The position numbers were made by a program, and so were the translations under genes. Of a stretch of DNA of 64,000 nt, positions 41,027 through 51,355 are shown piece after piece. The notes beneath the pieces were generated by a model, which was given only the letters and a program-made list of their open reading frames with translations, had not been told where the DNA came from and did no database searches. The DNA comes from Natronocella acetinitrilica (lineage in GTDB: Bacteria > Pseudomonadota > Gammaproteobacteria > Nitrococcales > Aquisalimonadaceae): contig NZ_JALJXV010000001.1 in the NCBI RefSeq assembly GCF_024170285.1, forward strand, positions 372,001 through 436,000, read 5' to 3'. Every line of letters begins with the position of its first letter. Position 1 is the stretch's first letter.

Positions 41027-41951
41027 CAGGCGTCAGGGATCGACCATTGAGGAAAGCTGCAACACCCATGGGTCGTCCGTTCGGCGGCTGAAGCTCCAGC
41101 ACACGCAAACGACCACGGCCACACTGTATGATGATGCCGTCAGCGTCTGCGGCAAGCACGGTCCCCGGGGCCGCGTCTCCATCGCCGTCCGCCAGGGCAT
41201 CCGCCTGCCAAAGTCGCAGGGCTCCGCCCTGCCATGTGGTCTGGGCCACGGGCCAGGGATTGAAAGCCGCGATCTGCCGGCGGATGGATTCGGCATCGCG
41301 CTGCCAGTCGACGAGGGCCTCTACCTTGTCCAGTTTCGACGCGTACGTGACCCCGTCGGAATCCTGGGGTTCGGCCTCGAGGCTGCCATCAAGGATAGCC
41401 GGGAGGTTTTCCATGAGCAGCCCAGCACCCATTGCCGCCAGTCGGTCATGCAGGCTCGCACCGGTATCGCTCCGGTGAATCGGTGTCGCGCCCCGGGCCA
41501 GAACCGGGCCGGTATCAAGACCGGCCTCCATCTGCATGAGGCAGACCCCGGTGTCTGCATCGCCGGCCAGCATGGCCCGCTGAATCGGGGCTGCACCCCG
41601 CCAGCGGGGCAGCAGCGACGCGTGGATATTCACGCAACCCCGGCGCGGCAAGGCCAGTACGGCGGTCGGCAGGATCAACCCGTAGGCAACCACCACCAGC
41701 AGGTCAAGCTGAAGCGCCGCCAGCGCCTGCCGGGCCTCGGCGTCAAGCCGGGCCCACTGCTGCACTGGTAGGCCGTGTCGTTGCGCACACTGCTTGACGG
41801 GAGAGGGCCGCGGCTTGCGCCCGCGCCCGGCAGGCCGGTCCGGCTGGGTCAGGACAACCACCGGCGGATAGCCCCCTTCGACCAATTGCTCCAGCGCGGG
41901 CACGGCGAAATCCGGCGTGCCGGCAAAGCCGATACGGGGCGTGTCGGTCAT
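41010..41951 (-). CDS. fmt: Methionyl-tRNA formyltransferase
   Basis: Formylates initiator Met-tRNA using 10-formyltetrahydrofolate. The N-terminal formyltransferase fold has [18 protein letters not shown], a [12 protein letters not shown] loop, and [20 protein letters not shown] with the catalytic Asn-His pair. The C-terminal OB-like tRNA-binding domain follows from about residue 205. It has 313 aa and lies eight bases after def, the usual partner gene. Confidence 0.96.
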   Translation of the reverse strand: MTDTPRIGFAGTPDFAVPALEQLVEGGYPPVVVLTQPDRPAGRGRKPRPSPVKQCAQRHGLPVQQWARLDAEARQALAALQLDLLVVVAYGLILPTAVLALPRRGCVNIHASLLPRWRGAAPIQRAMLAGDADTGVCLMQMEAGLDTGPVLARGATPIHRSDTGASLHDRLAAMGAGLLMENLPAILDGSLEAEPQDSDGVTYASKLDKVEALVDWQRDAESIRRQIAAFNPWPVAQTTWQGGALRLWQADALADGDGDAAPGTVLAADADGIIIQCGRGRLRVLELQPPNGRPMGVAAFLNGRSLTPGVRLG

Positions 41952-41959
41952 GGCGCGGA

Positions 41960-42493
41960 TCAGATCACGCTCTGGCCGACGTCGGCAGGCTCGAGATCCT
42001 GCCTCGCCTGCTTCTCGAGCTTCTTGCGGACACGCTTGCGCTTGAGTTCAGACAGGTAATCGACAAACAGCTTGCCGGCCAGATGATCCATCTCGTGCTG
42101 TATGCAAACCGCCAGCAGGCCATCGGCGTCGAGTTCGAAGACGTCGCCCTCGCGATCCAGGGCACGCACCCGGATACGCTCCGCGCGCTCGACATAGTCA
42201 AAGTAGCCGGGCACGGACAAACAGCCTTCCTGCATCTGTTCGACGCCATCAAGTTCGATGATTTCCGGATTGATGAACACCCGAGGGTCGGAGCGATCCT
42301 CCGAGACGTCCATCACGATCACCCGCTGATGCACATTGACCTGCGTGGCCGCAAGTCCGATGCCGGGCGCGTCGTACATGGTCTCGAACATGTCATCCAC
42401 CAGCCTGCGGATTGTGTCGTCAACCACCTCCACGGGCTTGGCGCGGGTGCGCAGCCTAGGGTCCGGATAATGCAGAATCTCGAGTTTAGCCAT
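41960..42493 (-). CDS. def: Peptide deformylase
   Basis: Metalloenzyme that removes the N-formyl group from nascent proteins. The three motifs are [19 protein letters not shown] with the metal cysteine, and QHEMDHLAG with HExxH. It has 177 aa, starting at ATG 42493 ([15 protein letters not shown]). It is the first gene of the minus-strand run def-fmt-rsmB-DUF4390-ntrY-ntrX-trkA-trkH and is divergent from the LysM gene. Confidence 0.96.
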   Translation of the reverse strand: MAKLEILHYPDPRLRTRAKPVEVVDDTIRRLVDDMFETMYDAPGIGLAATQVNVHQRVIVMDVSEDRSDPRVFINPEIIELDGVEQMQEGCLSVPGYFDYVERAERIRVRALDREGDVFELDADGLLAVCIQHEMDHLAGKLFVDYLSELKRKRVRKKLEKQARQDLEPADVGQSVI

Positions 42494-42704
42494 GGTGAGT
42501 TCGTTGCGGGTCGCTGGAAGTCGGGTTAGCCTAAAATGAGAATCAGTCCATGGAATTGGCTCTAATTCGTCGAGTTTAATGACGATTATAACGAATCCAC
42601 CGCCCGGCGTCCCCAGCAGATACACTCTGCTCAGTCGTCCGGGGTAACTCGGCGATCGGGTCGTGGCGGTGTCATGAGCTTCAATCGGATTTAAGGAAAA
42701 CCGC
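42494..42704. promoter_or_regulatory. Divergent promoter region between def and the LysM gene
   Basis: The 211-base interval includes an AT-rich segment (42560-42595). On the minus strand a perfect TATAAT (42585-42590) could serve def, although no good -35 lies 17 bases upstream of it. On the plus strand only the ribosome site AAGGA before 42705 is clear. Both flanking operons must start here. Confidence 0.45.
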
Positions 42705-43730
42705 ATGCGCATTGGGAAGCTGCTGGGTCTCGCCCTGGGATTGATGATCACGATCCCGGTCCTTGTCGCGGCAGAAGCCTTTCGGGAAGACCACCCGGAG
42801 CGCTATACGGTGGTAGAGGGGGATACCCTCTGGGACATCTCCGAGCGATTCCTGCGCACACCCTGGGTCTGGCCGGAAATCTGGCATGCCAACCCCGAGA
42901 TCGAAAACCCCCACCTTATATATCCCGGTGATGTCATCAGGCTGGTGTACATCGAAGGAGAACCACGGCTGACCGTCGAGCGTGGTTTGCGGGAGATCCG
43001 CCTGGCACCGGGCGTCCGCGAGGAAGCACTACCCGACGCCATCGCAGCCATTCCCATGGAAGCCATCCGACCGTTCCTCAATCGCAGCCATGTGGTGGAC
43101 GGTGAGTTCTTCAACACGGCCCCCTACGTGGTTGCCGGTGAAGACGAGCGTGTCATGGCAGCACGGGACGATCGGATCTACGTCCGTCGACTGCCCGCGG
43201 AAAATGGCGCTGGCGGCTACACCCTGGTTCGTCGGGGCGTTGCCTACCGGGACCCGGACACGCGTGAAGTGCTGGGCTACGAGGCCACCTACCTGGGCGA
43301 GATGAACGTGACGCGGGAAGGGGATCCCGGCACCGGCCGCGTGACCACCAGCACCCGGGAGATTCTTGCCGGCGACCGGTTGCTTCGCATGCCCCGCGAA
43401 CCCAGCCGCACCCGCTTCGTTCCCCAGGCACCGGAAATCGAGGTCGATGCCCGCATCATTCATGTGATGGATGGGGTCAACCAGATTGGTCAGTTCAATG
43501 TGGTGGCGCTCAACATCGGTAATGACGACGGCATCCGCAGTGGAGATGTGCTGGCCATCTACAAGGCGGGGCGTGTGGTTCGTGACCCGGAAACCCGGGA
43601 ACAGGTCACGTTGCCGGACGAGCGTGGCGGCGAGTTGATCGTGTTCCGCACCTTCGACCGGGTCTCCTATGGTCTGGTTATGCGCGCGAACCGTCACATG
43701 AACGTGCTCGACCTGGTTCGCAACCCCTGA
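42705..43730 (+). CDS. LysM domain periplasmic protein
   Basis: A 341-aa secreted protein: signal peptide to about residue 23 ([20 protein letters not shown]), then a LysM peptidoglycan-binding module ([20 protein letters not shown] in one motif, with [13 protein letters not shown] closing it). A beta-rich region of about 250 residues of unknown fold follows. The conserved location beside def/fmt and dprA is known in pseudomonads and relatives. Role unknown, probably cell-wall associated. AAGGA precedes the ATG by nine bases. Confidence 0.88.
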   Translation: MRIGKLLGLALGLMITIPVLVAAEAFREDHPERYTVVEGDTLWDISERFLRTPWVWPEIWHANPEIENPHLIYPGDVIRLVYIEGEPRLTVERGLREIRLAPGVREEALPDAIAAIPMEAIRPFLNRSHVVDGEFFNTAPYVVAGEDERVMAARDDRIYVRRLPAENGAGGYTLVRRGVAYRDPDTREVLGYEATYLGEMNVTREGDPGTGRVTTSTREILAGDRLLRMPREPSRTRFVPQAPEIEVDARIIHVMDGVNQIGQFNVVALNIGNDDGIRSGDVLAIYKAGRVVRDPETREQVTLPDERGGELIVFRTFDRVSYGLVMRANRHMNVLDLVRNP

Positions 43731-43784
43731 TCCAGGGCTTGTGGGTGGCCGGCCTGGCCACCCGCAAGCCGTCATTACTATCCC

Positions 43785-44894
43785 ATGAGCGACCTACATC
43801 ACCGTCTTGCCCTCTGGCGTCTCCCGGCCATCGGGCCACGCGCCTACAGTCGGCTACTGGAAACCTTCGGCAGCGCGCGCGCTGCCCTGGGTGCGAGTGC
43901 CTCGGCCTGGCAGCGCCTCGACCTGGACCAGCGCAGCATCGACGCCCTGGGGGAGCCGGACTGGGCGGGAGCGGACGCTGATGTCGCCTGGCTTGAATCC
44001 TCGCCCCTGCACCATATCCTGCAGCCCGGTGACCCGAGCTACCCGGAACAGCTTGAAGTCCTGCCTGCCGTTCCGCCGCTGCTCTTCGTAACCGGCGACC
44101 CCGATATACTCCGACTGCCCCAGGTGGCGGTTATCGGCAGCCGCCGACCGACCAGCGGTGGCCGCGACACCGCAAGCGCCTTCTCCGCTCACCTGGCCAA
44201 GGCAGGGCTGGTGATCACCAGCGGACTCGCCCTGGGCGTGGACAGCGCGGCCCATGCCGCCGCCGTGGATGCGAACGGGCTCACCATAGCAGTCGCCGGC
44301 ACGGGACCAGACCGGGTGTATCCACCACGCAATCGGGATCTGGCCCGCCGCATCGTTGATACCGGCGGCGCCGTGGTCAGTGAATTCCCCACCGGCATGG
44401 GTGCCCGACGGGAAAACTTTCCGCGCCGCAATCGCATCATCAGTGGGCTGGCCCTTGGCACCCTGGTGGTCGAGGCCGGCCTGCGCAGCGGCTCGCTCAT
44501 CACCGCCCGCTACGCACTGGAGCAGGGCCGTGAAGTGTTCGCCATTCCCGGCTCCATTCACAACCCGTTGGCCAAGGGTTGTCACGCGCTGATTCGCGAA
44601 GGTCAGGCCAAGTTGGTGGAACAGGCCGGAGAAATCCTCGAAGAACTCCTGCCCCATCTGCACCTGCCGGAGACGCAACGACAACAGACAGGCCCGGAGG
44701 CGGCGCACGAGGAGCAGGTGGATTCGGAGCATACCCAGGTGCTTGAAGCACTGGGCCATGACCCCATTACCATCGATACGCTGCACCGCCGCACTGGATT
44801 GACGCCTGCAGTGCTTTCCTCCATTCTGCTGATTATGGAGCTGCAGGGTCAGGTCGAAACCCTGCCGGGAGGGCGGTATGCGCGGGCTGGTTAG
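43785..44894 (+). CDS. dprA: DNA-processing protein DprA (Smf)
   Basis: Binds incoming single-stranded DNA and loads RecA during natural transformation. An N-terminal helix-hairpin-helix/SAM-like region (residues 1-65) precedes the Rossmann-like domain with VAVIGSRRPTSGGRD, GLVITSGLALGVDSAAHAAA, FPRRNRIISGLALGTLVVEA and REVFAIPGSIHNPLAKGCH. A C-terminal winged helix (ITIDTLHRRTGLTPAVLSS) completes the 369-aa protein. No other competence genes are in the window. Confidence 0.95.
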   Translation: MSDLHHRLALWRLPAIGPRAYSRLLETFGSARAALGASASAWQRLDLDQRSIDALGEPDWAGADADVAWLESSPLHHILQPGDPSYPEQLEVLPAVPPLLFVTGDPDILRLPQVAVIGSRRPTSGGRDTASAFSAHLAKAGLVITSGLALGVDSAAHAAAVDANGLTIAVAGTGPDRVYPPRNRDLARRIVDTGGAVVSEFPTGMGARRENFPRRNRIISGLALGTLVVEAGLRSGSLITARYALEQGREVFAIPGSIHNPLAKGCHALIREGQAKLVEQAGEILEELLPHLHLPETQRQQTGPEAAHEEQVDSEHTQVLEALGHDPITIDTLHRRTGLTPAVLSSILLIMELQGQVETLPGGRYARAG

Positions 44895-45025
44895 TCCATC
44901 ATGCGTCGCCCCCGACTCCGGTCGAGTGCGCTGTGGGTATCGATGGGGCCCGTTGCATCGGCCACCGAAGCCGGTATGGTAAATGCCCCCTTGAATACAT
45001 GGCTCGGGACGCAAGAGGACCGGAA

Positions 45026-45499
45026 ATGAAAGAGAATGTGTTCGACGTCTTGATGTATCTGTTCGAGAACTATATCTACGACGACGAACCGCAGCCGGAC
45101 CGGGAATCCCTGGAATCGGAACTGTTTGAAGCTGGCTTCCAGCAACTCGAGATTCGCAAGGCTTTCACCTGGCTTGATGACCTGGCCCGTTCCCGGGAAC
45201 TTCCCACGACGGCGATTGACAACAGTCAGGCGATTCGCGTTTTCACCGACGAAGAGCAGTCGAAGATCGACACCGACACGCAGGGGTTTCTGCTGTATCT
45301 GGAGCAGGCCGGTGTGGTCACGGCAACATCGCGGGAACTCATCATCGACCGCCTGATGGCGCTGGATGACGAGGAGATCGACCCTGACCTGGTGCGCTGG
45401 GTCACGCTGATGGTGTTGTATAACCAGCCCGGGCAGGAAGAAGCTTACGCATGGATGGAAAACCTGCTGTTCGACAGCCCCGTGCATCTGGTGCACTGA
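45026..45499 (+). CDS. smg: DUF494 family protein Smg
   Basis: A small acidic cytoplasmic protein (157 aa) of unknown function that regularly sits between dprA and topA. It begins MKENVFDVLMYLFENYI and contains FTDEEQSKIDTDTQGFLLYL, both typical of the family. AGAGGA lies six bases before ATG 45026. The frame stays open upstream, but those residues do not resemble the family. Confidence 0.9.
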   Translation: MKENVFDVLMYLFENYIYDDEPQPDRESLESELFEAGFQQLEIRKAFTWLDDLARSRELPTTAIDNSQAIRVFTDEEQSKIDTDTQGFLLYLEQAGVVTATSRELIIDRLMALDDEEIDPDLVRWVTLMVLYNQPGQEEAYAWMENLLFDSPVHLVH

Positions 45500-45573
45500 G
45501 ACGCCTGCCTGCCCGTCACCGACAACTGGTAAGGAACTGAGCACGCCCGCCGGTCCGCGGGCCAGGCCCCGCT

Positions 45574-47931
45574 ATGAGCAAATCTCTAGTCATTGTCGAA
45601 TCACCGGCCAAGGCCAAGACCATCAACAAATACCTGGGAGATGACTTCCAGGTGATGGCGTCCTACGGCCATGTGCGGGACCTGGTCCCCAAGGAAGGCG
45701 CTGTCGACCCGGCCCACGGGTTCGCCATGAAGTACACCGTGATCGATCGCAACAAGAAACACGTGGATGCGATCGCCAAGGCACTCAAGCAAAGCCACGC
45801 CCTCTACCTGGCCACTGACCCGGATCGCGAAGGCGAAGCCATTTCCTGGCATCTGTTCGAATTGCTCCGCGAGCGCGGCCTGCTGAAGGAAAAGCCGGTG
45901 AAGCGGGTGGTCTTCCACGAGATCACCAAGCGGGCCATCAACGACGCCATCGACAACGCCCGCGACCTGTCCATGGATCTGGTCAACGCCCAGCAGGCGC
46001 GCCGTGCCCTGGACTACCTGGTGGGTTTCAACCTCTCGCCGCTGCTCTGGCGCAAGATCCACAGCGGCCTGTCCGCCGGCCGCGTGCAGTCCCCGGCACT
46101 GCGCATGATCGTGGAGCGGGAAGAAGAGATCGAGGCCTTCAAGCCCGAGGAGTACTGGAGCATTGAGGCGGACCTGGCAAAGGAAGGCGCCGCGTTCCAG
46201 GGTCGCCTGACCTACTTCCAGGATGAAAAGCTCCAGCAGTTCACGGTGACCGACGAAGCCCGCGCCACCACGGTCGAGAATGCGCTGGCGGAAGCCGCCA
46301 AGGCGCAGGCGCAAGGTGGCGTGAGCGGCGATGCCGTCGGCGAAGTGGTGGTGACGAAGGTCGAGCGCAAGCAGCGCCGCCGCAACCCTGCCGCGCCATT
46401 CACCACCTCGACTCTGCAGCAGGAAGCCTCCCGCAAGCTCGGCTTCGGTGCCCAGCGCACCATGCGCGTCGCGCAACAGCTCTATGAGGGCATTGACGTC
46501 GGCAGCGGCACTGTCGGCTTGATCACCTACATGCGCACCGACTCGGTGACCCTGGCCCGCGAGGCCGTGGACGAGATGCGTCAGGTGATTGCCAAACGCT
46601 ACGGCAAGGACAAGGTGCCGGACACGCCGCACAGCTACAAGACCAAGGCCAAGAACGCCCAGGAAGCGCACGAGGCAATCCGGCCGACATCGGCGGCCCG
46701 CCATCCCGACGAGGTGAAGGCGCACCTGAACGATGAGCAACAGCGGCTGTATGAACTGATCTGGAAACGGGCCGTGGCCTGCCAGATGATTCACGCCACC
46801 ATCAATACCGTGGCGGTGGACATGGAGTGCGGCAAGGGCAATGTCTTCCGGGCCAACGGATCCACCATTGCCGACCCGGGCTTCATGGCGGTCTACCTGG
46901 AGGGCGTGGACGACGCCAAGGTGGACAACGAAGACCGCATTCTGCCGCCCATCGAGGAGGGCGACCGCATCACGCTGCTCAAGATCCGCCCCGAGCAGCA
47001 CTTCACCGAGCCGCCACCCCGGTATAGCGAAGCCAGCCTGGTGCGTGCTCTCGAGGACTACGGCATCGGCCGGCCATCAACCTACGCGAGCATCATCTCC
47101 ACGCTGCTCAATCGCGAATACGTGACGCTGGAAAGCCGCCGGTTCCAGCCCACCTCGGTGGGCCGGGTGGTGAACAAGTTCCTCACCGACCACTTCACGC
47201 GCTACGTGGATTACGACTTCACCGCGCAGCTCGAGAACGAGCTGGATGAAGTTTCCCTGGGACGCAAGGAATGGATCCCGCTGCTCGAGGAGTTCTGGCA
47301 GCCGTTCAAGGAAACGGTGGATATCAAGAAGGATATTTCTCGCGAAGAGGTTGTACAGGCCCGGGAGTTGGGCATTGACCCGGACTCCGGCAAACCGGTA
47401 CAGGTCCGGGTCGGGCGTTTCGGGCCGTTCGTGCAGATCGGCACCAAGGATGACGAGGAAAAGCCCCGCTTTGCGGGCCTGCGCCCCGGCCAGACCATGG
47501 ACAGCATCACCCTGGAAGACGCCCTGGTGCTGTTCCAGCTGCCGCGTGATCTTGGCACCACCGACGAGGACGAAGAGATCCAGGTCAATATCGGCCGCTT
47601 CGGCCCCTATGTCCGCTACGGCAAGAAGTTCGTGTCCATCCGCGATGATGACCCCTACACCATCACCGCGGAACGCGCCCGGGAGCTGATCGCCGAGAAG
47701 AAACAGGCCGATGCCGAGCGCATCATTCACGATTTCAAGGATGCCGGCATTCAGGTCCTGCGCGGTCGCTACGGCCCCTACATCACCGACGGCAAGAAGA
47801 ACGCCAAGATCCCCAAGGACGTCGAGCCCGAGAACCTGGACCTCGACACCTGCAAGGACCTCATCGCCAAGGCGCCTGAGCGCAAGGCTCGGCGCAAGGC
47901 GCCGGCCAAGAAGAAAACTGCGAAGAGCTGA
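45574..47931 (+). CDS. topA: DNA topoisomerase I
   Basis: Type IA topoisomerase that relaxes negative supercoils. TOPRIM domain: MSKSLVIVESPAKAKTI with catalytic glutamate and ATDPDREGEAISWHL with the DxD metal site. The active-site tyrosine in ITYMRTDS is residue 319, the same position as in E. coli. At 785 aa it is shorter than E. coli TopA. Its C-terminus has repeated GRFGPYV/GRYGPYI motifs (about residues 612, 672 and 730) and a basic tail instead of four-cysteine zinc ribbons. It is followed by tsaC four bases later. Confidence 0.97.
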   Translation: MSKSLVIVESPAKAKTINKYLGDDFQVMASYGHVRDLVPKEGAVDPAHGFAMKYTVIDRNKKHVDAIAKALKQSHALYLATDPDREGEAISWHLFELLRERGLLKEKPVKRVVFHEITKRAINDAIDNARDLSMDLVNAQQARRALDYLVGFNLSPLLWRKIHSGLSAGRVQSPALRMIVEREEEIEAFKPEEYWSIEADLAKEGAAFQGRLTYFQDEKLQQFTVTDEARATTVENALAEAAKAQAQGGVSGDAVGEVVVTKVERKQRRRNPAAPFTTSTLQQEASRKLGFGAQRTMRVAQQLYEGIDVGSGTVGLITYMRTDSVTLAREAVDEMRQVIAKRYGKDKVPDTPHSYKTKAKNAQEAHEAIRPTSAARHPDEVKAHLNDEQQRLYELIWKRAVACQMIHATINTVAVDMECGKGNVFRANGSTIADPGFMAVYLEGVDDAKVDNEDRILPPIEEGDRITLLKIRPEQHFTEPPPRYSEASLVRALEDYGIGRPSTYASIISTLLNREYVTLESRRFQPTSVGRVVNKFLTDHFTRYVDYDFTAQLENELDEVSLGRKEWIPLLEEFWQPFKETVDIKKDISREEVVQARELGIDPDSGKPVQVRVGRFGPFVQIGTKDDEEKPRFAGLRPGQTMDSITLEDALVLFQLPRDLGTTDEDEEIQVNIGRFGPYVRYGKKFVSIRDDDPYTITAERARELIAEKKQADAERIIHDFKDAGIQVLRGRYGPYITDGKKNAKIPKDVEPENLDLDTCKDLIAKAPERKARRKAPAKKKTAKS

Positions 47932-47935
47932 CATC

Positions 47936-48499
47936 ATGGCCACTGGCTTGCGATTGTTGCCGGCACTGCAGGCCCTGGCCAGCGGCGGGGTGGTGGCCTA
48001 CCCCACCGAGGCCGTTTACGGTCTGGGCTGCAATCCGCTTGATGAGTCCGCCGTTGCGTCCGTGCTGGCCATCAAGGGCCGCGCGGCCCGCAAGGGGTTG
48101 ATCCTCATCGCTGCCGATCAGACACAACTCCTGCCGCTGCTCCGCCCCCTGCCGCCGGAATGGCAGGATCGCCTGAATGCCACCTGGCCCGGCCCTGTGA
48201 CCTGGCTGCTGCCAGTGGCGGATTGGGTTCCCGACTGGCTCACCGGCGGTCGCAACACGCTGGCCGCCCGGGTCACCGATCACCCCATCGCCGCTGCCCT
48301 GTGCCATGCCTGGGGCGGCCCACTGGTTTCCACCAGCGCCAATCGCAGCGGCCTGCCCGCAGCCCGGACCGCATTACAGGTCCGTTCTCGCCTCGGTCAG
48401 GCGGTGGACGCGGTGGTGCCGGGCCCCACCGGCAACCGCCAGCAGCCATCCGAAATTCGCGACATGGCGAGCGGGCGGATTATCCGACCCGGGGGTTGA
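47936..48499 (+). CDS. tsaC: Threonylcarbamoyl-AMP synthase
   Basis: Makes threonylcarbamoyl-AMP for the t6A modification of ANN-decoding tRNAs. YrdC-fold motifs: GGVVAYPTEAVYGLGCNP, KGRAARKGLILIA, WPGPVTWLLP and PLVSTSANRSGLPAA. The 187-aa length matches the short TsaC form without a Sua5 C-terminal domain. Its ATG lies four bases after topA, implying co-transcription. Confidence 0.95.
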   Translation: MATGLRLLPALQALASGGVVAYPTEAVYGLGCNPLDESAVASVLAIKGRAARKGLILIAADQTQLLPLLRPLPPEWQDRLNATWPGPVTWLLPVADWVPDWLTGGRNTLAARVTDHPIAAALCHAWGGPLVSTSANRSGLPAARTALQVRSRLGQAVDAVVPGPTGNRQQPSEIRDMASGRIIRPGG

Positions 48500-49627
<1,128 letters not shown>

Positions 49628-49689
49628 GGAACCCGAACAGGCGCAACCAGACGACACGACTTATTCACGCCATCTTCAAGGACCAGCAC

Positions 49690-50400
49690 ATGACCAACGG
49701 ACGACTTCGGCTACTGCCCATCCTCCTGCTCGGCCTTCTGTTAACCGGCTGCGCCCTGCTCGAGACCCTGGAATCGGATCGTAGCAGCGGTGCCGACAAC
49801 GATGAATCCCGCATCGCCGCCGGCTTGCGAGAGGCACTGCGCGTGGGCACGGAGCGGACCGTAGAGCGCACCAACCAGACCGATGGCTACCTCGGCAACG
49901 AACTGATCCGCATTGCGCTGCCGGATCAACTTCAATCGGCACAGAGCCAGTTGCGGCGCATCGGCATGAGCCGTCAGGTGGATGAGCTGGAAGTTGCCAT
50001 GAACCGCGCCGCGGAGCTGGCAGCGGCCGAGGCGGTGGAAGTTTTTGGTGGCTCGATTTCGCGGATGCGCCCGGCGGACGTCTACGCCGTGTTCAATGGC
50101 GGCCCTGACGCAGCCACCCAGTACCTGCAGGCGGATTCCGAGGAAACCTTGCGGGAGCGCTACCGCCCCATCGTCGCCAGTCGCCTTGAAACCGTTCAGG
50201 GCTACGACCTGTACCGCGAAATCGCCAGCAACTGGAATCGTATCCCGCTGGTGCAACCCCTGGAGGTGGATCTGGACCGCTATGTGACCGAACGGGCACT
50301 GGACGGACTCTTCACCGTGCTGGCGGAGGAGGAGCAGCGCATTCGTGAGGATCCGGTTGCGCGCACCACTGCCATCCTCCGCGACGTGTTCGGGGGCTGA
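49690..50400 (+). CDS. DUF4197 family lipoprotein
   Basis: A 236-aa exported protein with a lipobox (LLLTGCALL), so predicted to be lipid-anchored with C20 or so as the acylated cysteine. The mature part matches DUF4197: AAGLREALRVGTERTVE, LPDQLQSAQSQLRRIGMS, MNRAAELAAAEAVEVF, and a C-terminal ALDGLFTVLAEEEQRIREDPVARTT in parts. Its function is unknown. It precedes the DUF502 membrane protein by 28 bases. Confidence 0.85.
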   Translation: MTNGRLRLLPILLLGLLLTGCALLETLESDRSSGADNDESRIAAGLREALRVGTERTVERTNQTDGYLGNELIRIALPDQLQSAQSQLRRIGMSRQVDELEVAMNRAAELAAAEAVEVFGGSISRMRPADVYAVFNGGPDAATQYLQADSEETLRERYRPIVASRLETVQGYDLYREIASNWNRIPLVQPLEVDLDRYVTERALDGLFTVLAEEEQRIREDPVARTTAILRDVFGG

Positions 50401-50428
50401 CACCGTGGCCAAACCCGGAGCAGAGGAC

Positions 50429-51061
50429 ATGCGCTATTTCAGCAAGATCTTCCTGAAAGGGCTGGCGGCCGTCCTCCCCGTCACCATTACCCTGTACCTG
50501 ATCTTCTGGCTGGCGGACCTGGCGGAATCGTTCTTTGGCGCCCTGATCGGCACCGTGCTGCCGATCTACTTCCCGGGGCTCGGTATCCTGCTGGCCATCG
50601 CCACCGTTTTCGGTATCGGGTTCCTGCTTCAGGCGTACCTGGTGCAGCGCATCTTCCAGTGGGGCGAGCGGGTGCTGCAGAGCATTCCACTGGTGAAAAC
50701 CATCTACTCTTCCGTACAGGACCTGATGGACTTCGTGTCCCGCTCCAGCGCCGGCAACGCCAACCAGGTGGTCATGGTGCAGGTCAATGTCGGCGACACC
50801 AAGGCACGACTGCTTGGCTTCGTGACCCGGGAAGACTTCGAGAATCTGCCGGAGGGCATGGCAAACCAGGGTGACATCGCGGTTTATATGCCCATGAGCT
50901 ACCAGATCGGTGGATACACCTTGATTCTACCCCGCGAATCCGTGCAAGCCATTGATATGCCAATGGATGAGGCCATGCGATTCGCCGTCACGGCGGGGAT
51001 GTCCACTACCGCAGCAAAGTCCGCAATGCAAAACCCAGTTTCAGAAAAAAAGCATCGTTGA
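50429..51061 (+). CDS. DUF502 family membrane protein
   Basis: A 210-aa inner-membrane protein with two hydrophobic segments (GLAAVLPVTITLYLIFWLA about 10-28; IYFPGLGILLAIATVFGIGFLL in parts, about 46-67). A soluble domain follows with SIPLVKTIYSSVQDLMDFV and VNVGDTKARLLGFVTRE, typical of DUF502. Role not established. ATG 50429 is eight bases from GGAG; a GTG at 50405 is possible. It ends 294 bases before aceE and may be co-transcribed with the DUF4197 gene. Confidence 0.85.
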   Translation: MRYFSKIFLKGLAAVLPVTITLYLIFWLADLAESFFGALIGTVLPIYFPGLGILLAIATVFGIGFLLQAYLVQRIFQWGERVLQSIPLVKTIYSSVQDLMDFVSRSSAGNANQVVMVQVNVGDTKARLLGFVTREDFENLPEGMANQGDIAVYMPMSYQIGGYTLILPRESVQAIDMPMDEAMRFAVTAGMSTTAAKSAMQNPVSEKKHR

Positions 51062-51245
51062 ATCAATTGGTTCTGAAAACTGGAAAAGGGAAAATTCGCA
51101 GCCTAGTATTAGGGGCTCGAATAATTCGAAGCCTTGGAAGTTGCCGACGGAGACGGCGCTTCCGTCATCAGCGGGATGGCAGCGAACAGATCGCCCGTAC
51201 GTGGCGCGTTGTTTTCTGTTTCCCCGACCATGCGAACATGCGCCG

Positions 51246-51335
51246 CTGCAGCCGGCAGGGATCCGGCGAGTCGACCCAAAAGGTCGGCAAGGTCTGGCTG
51301 CCTCCCGTGAGGCGGTCGTGTCGATCCGGCTGCAG
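51246..51335 (+). promoter_or_regulatory. Structured leader before aceE
   Basis: CTGCAGCCGG (51246-51255) pairs perfectly with CCGGCTGCAG (51326-51335), closing a 70-base interior. That interior contains two more hairpins: CGACC-CAAAA-GGTCG (51272-51286) and GCCTC-CCGT-GAGGC (51300-51313). The ribosome site AAGAGGTG and ATG 51356 follow within 21 bases. The fold could hide or expose the start region. It matches no riboswitch class I know. The rest of 51062-51355 holds an AT-richer stretch (51062-51135) that may contain the promoter. Confidence 0.45.
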
Positions 51336-51355
51336 TCAACCCAAGAGGTGTATTA

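Noticed and set aside
51062-51135. Possible PdhR operator (AATTGGT near 51062)
   Set aside because: Only one half-site resembles AATTGGT-N3-ACCAATT; the second half is not present.
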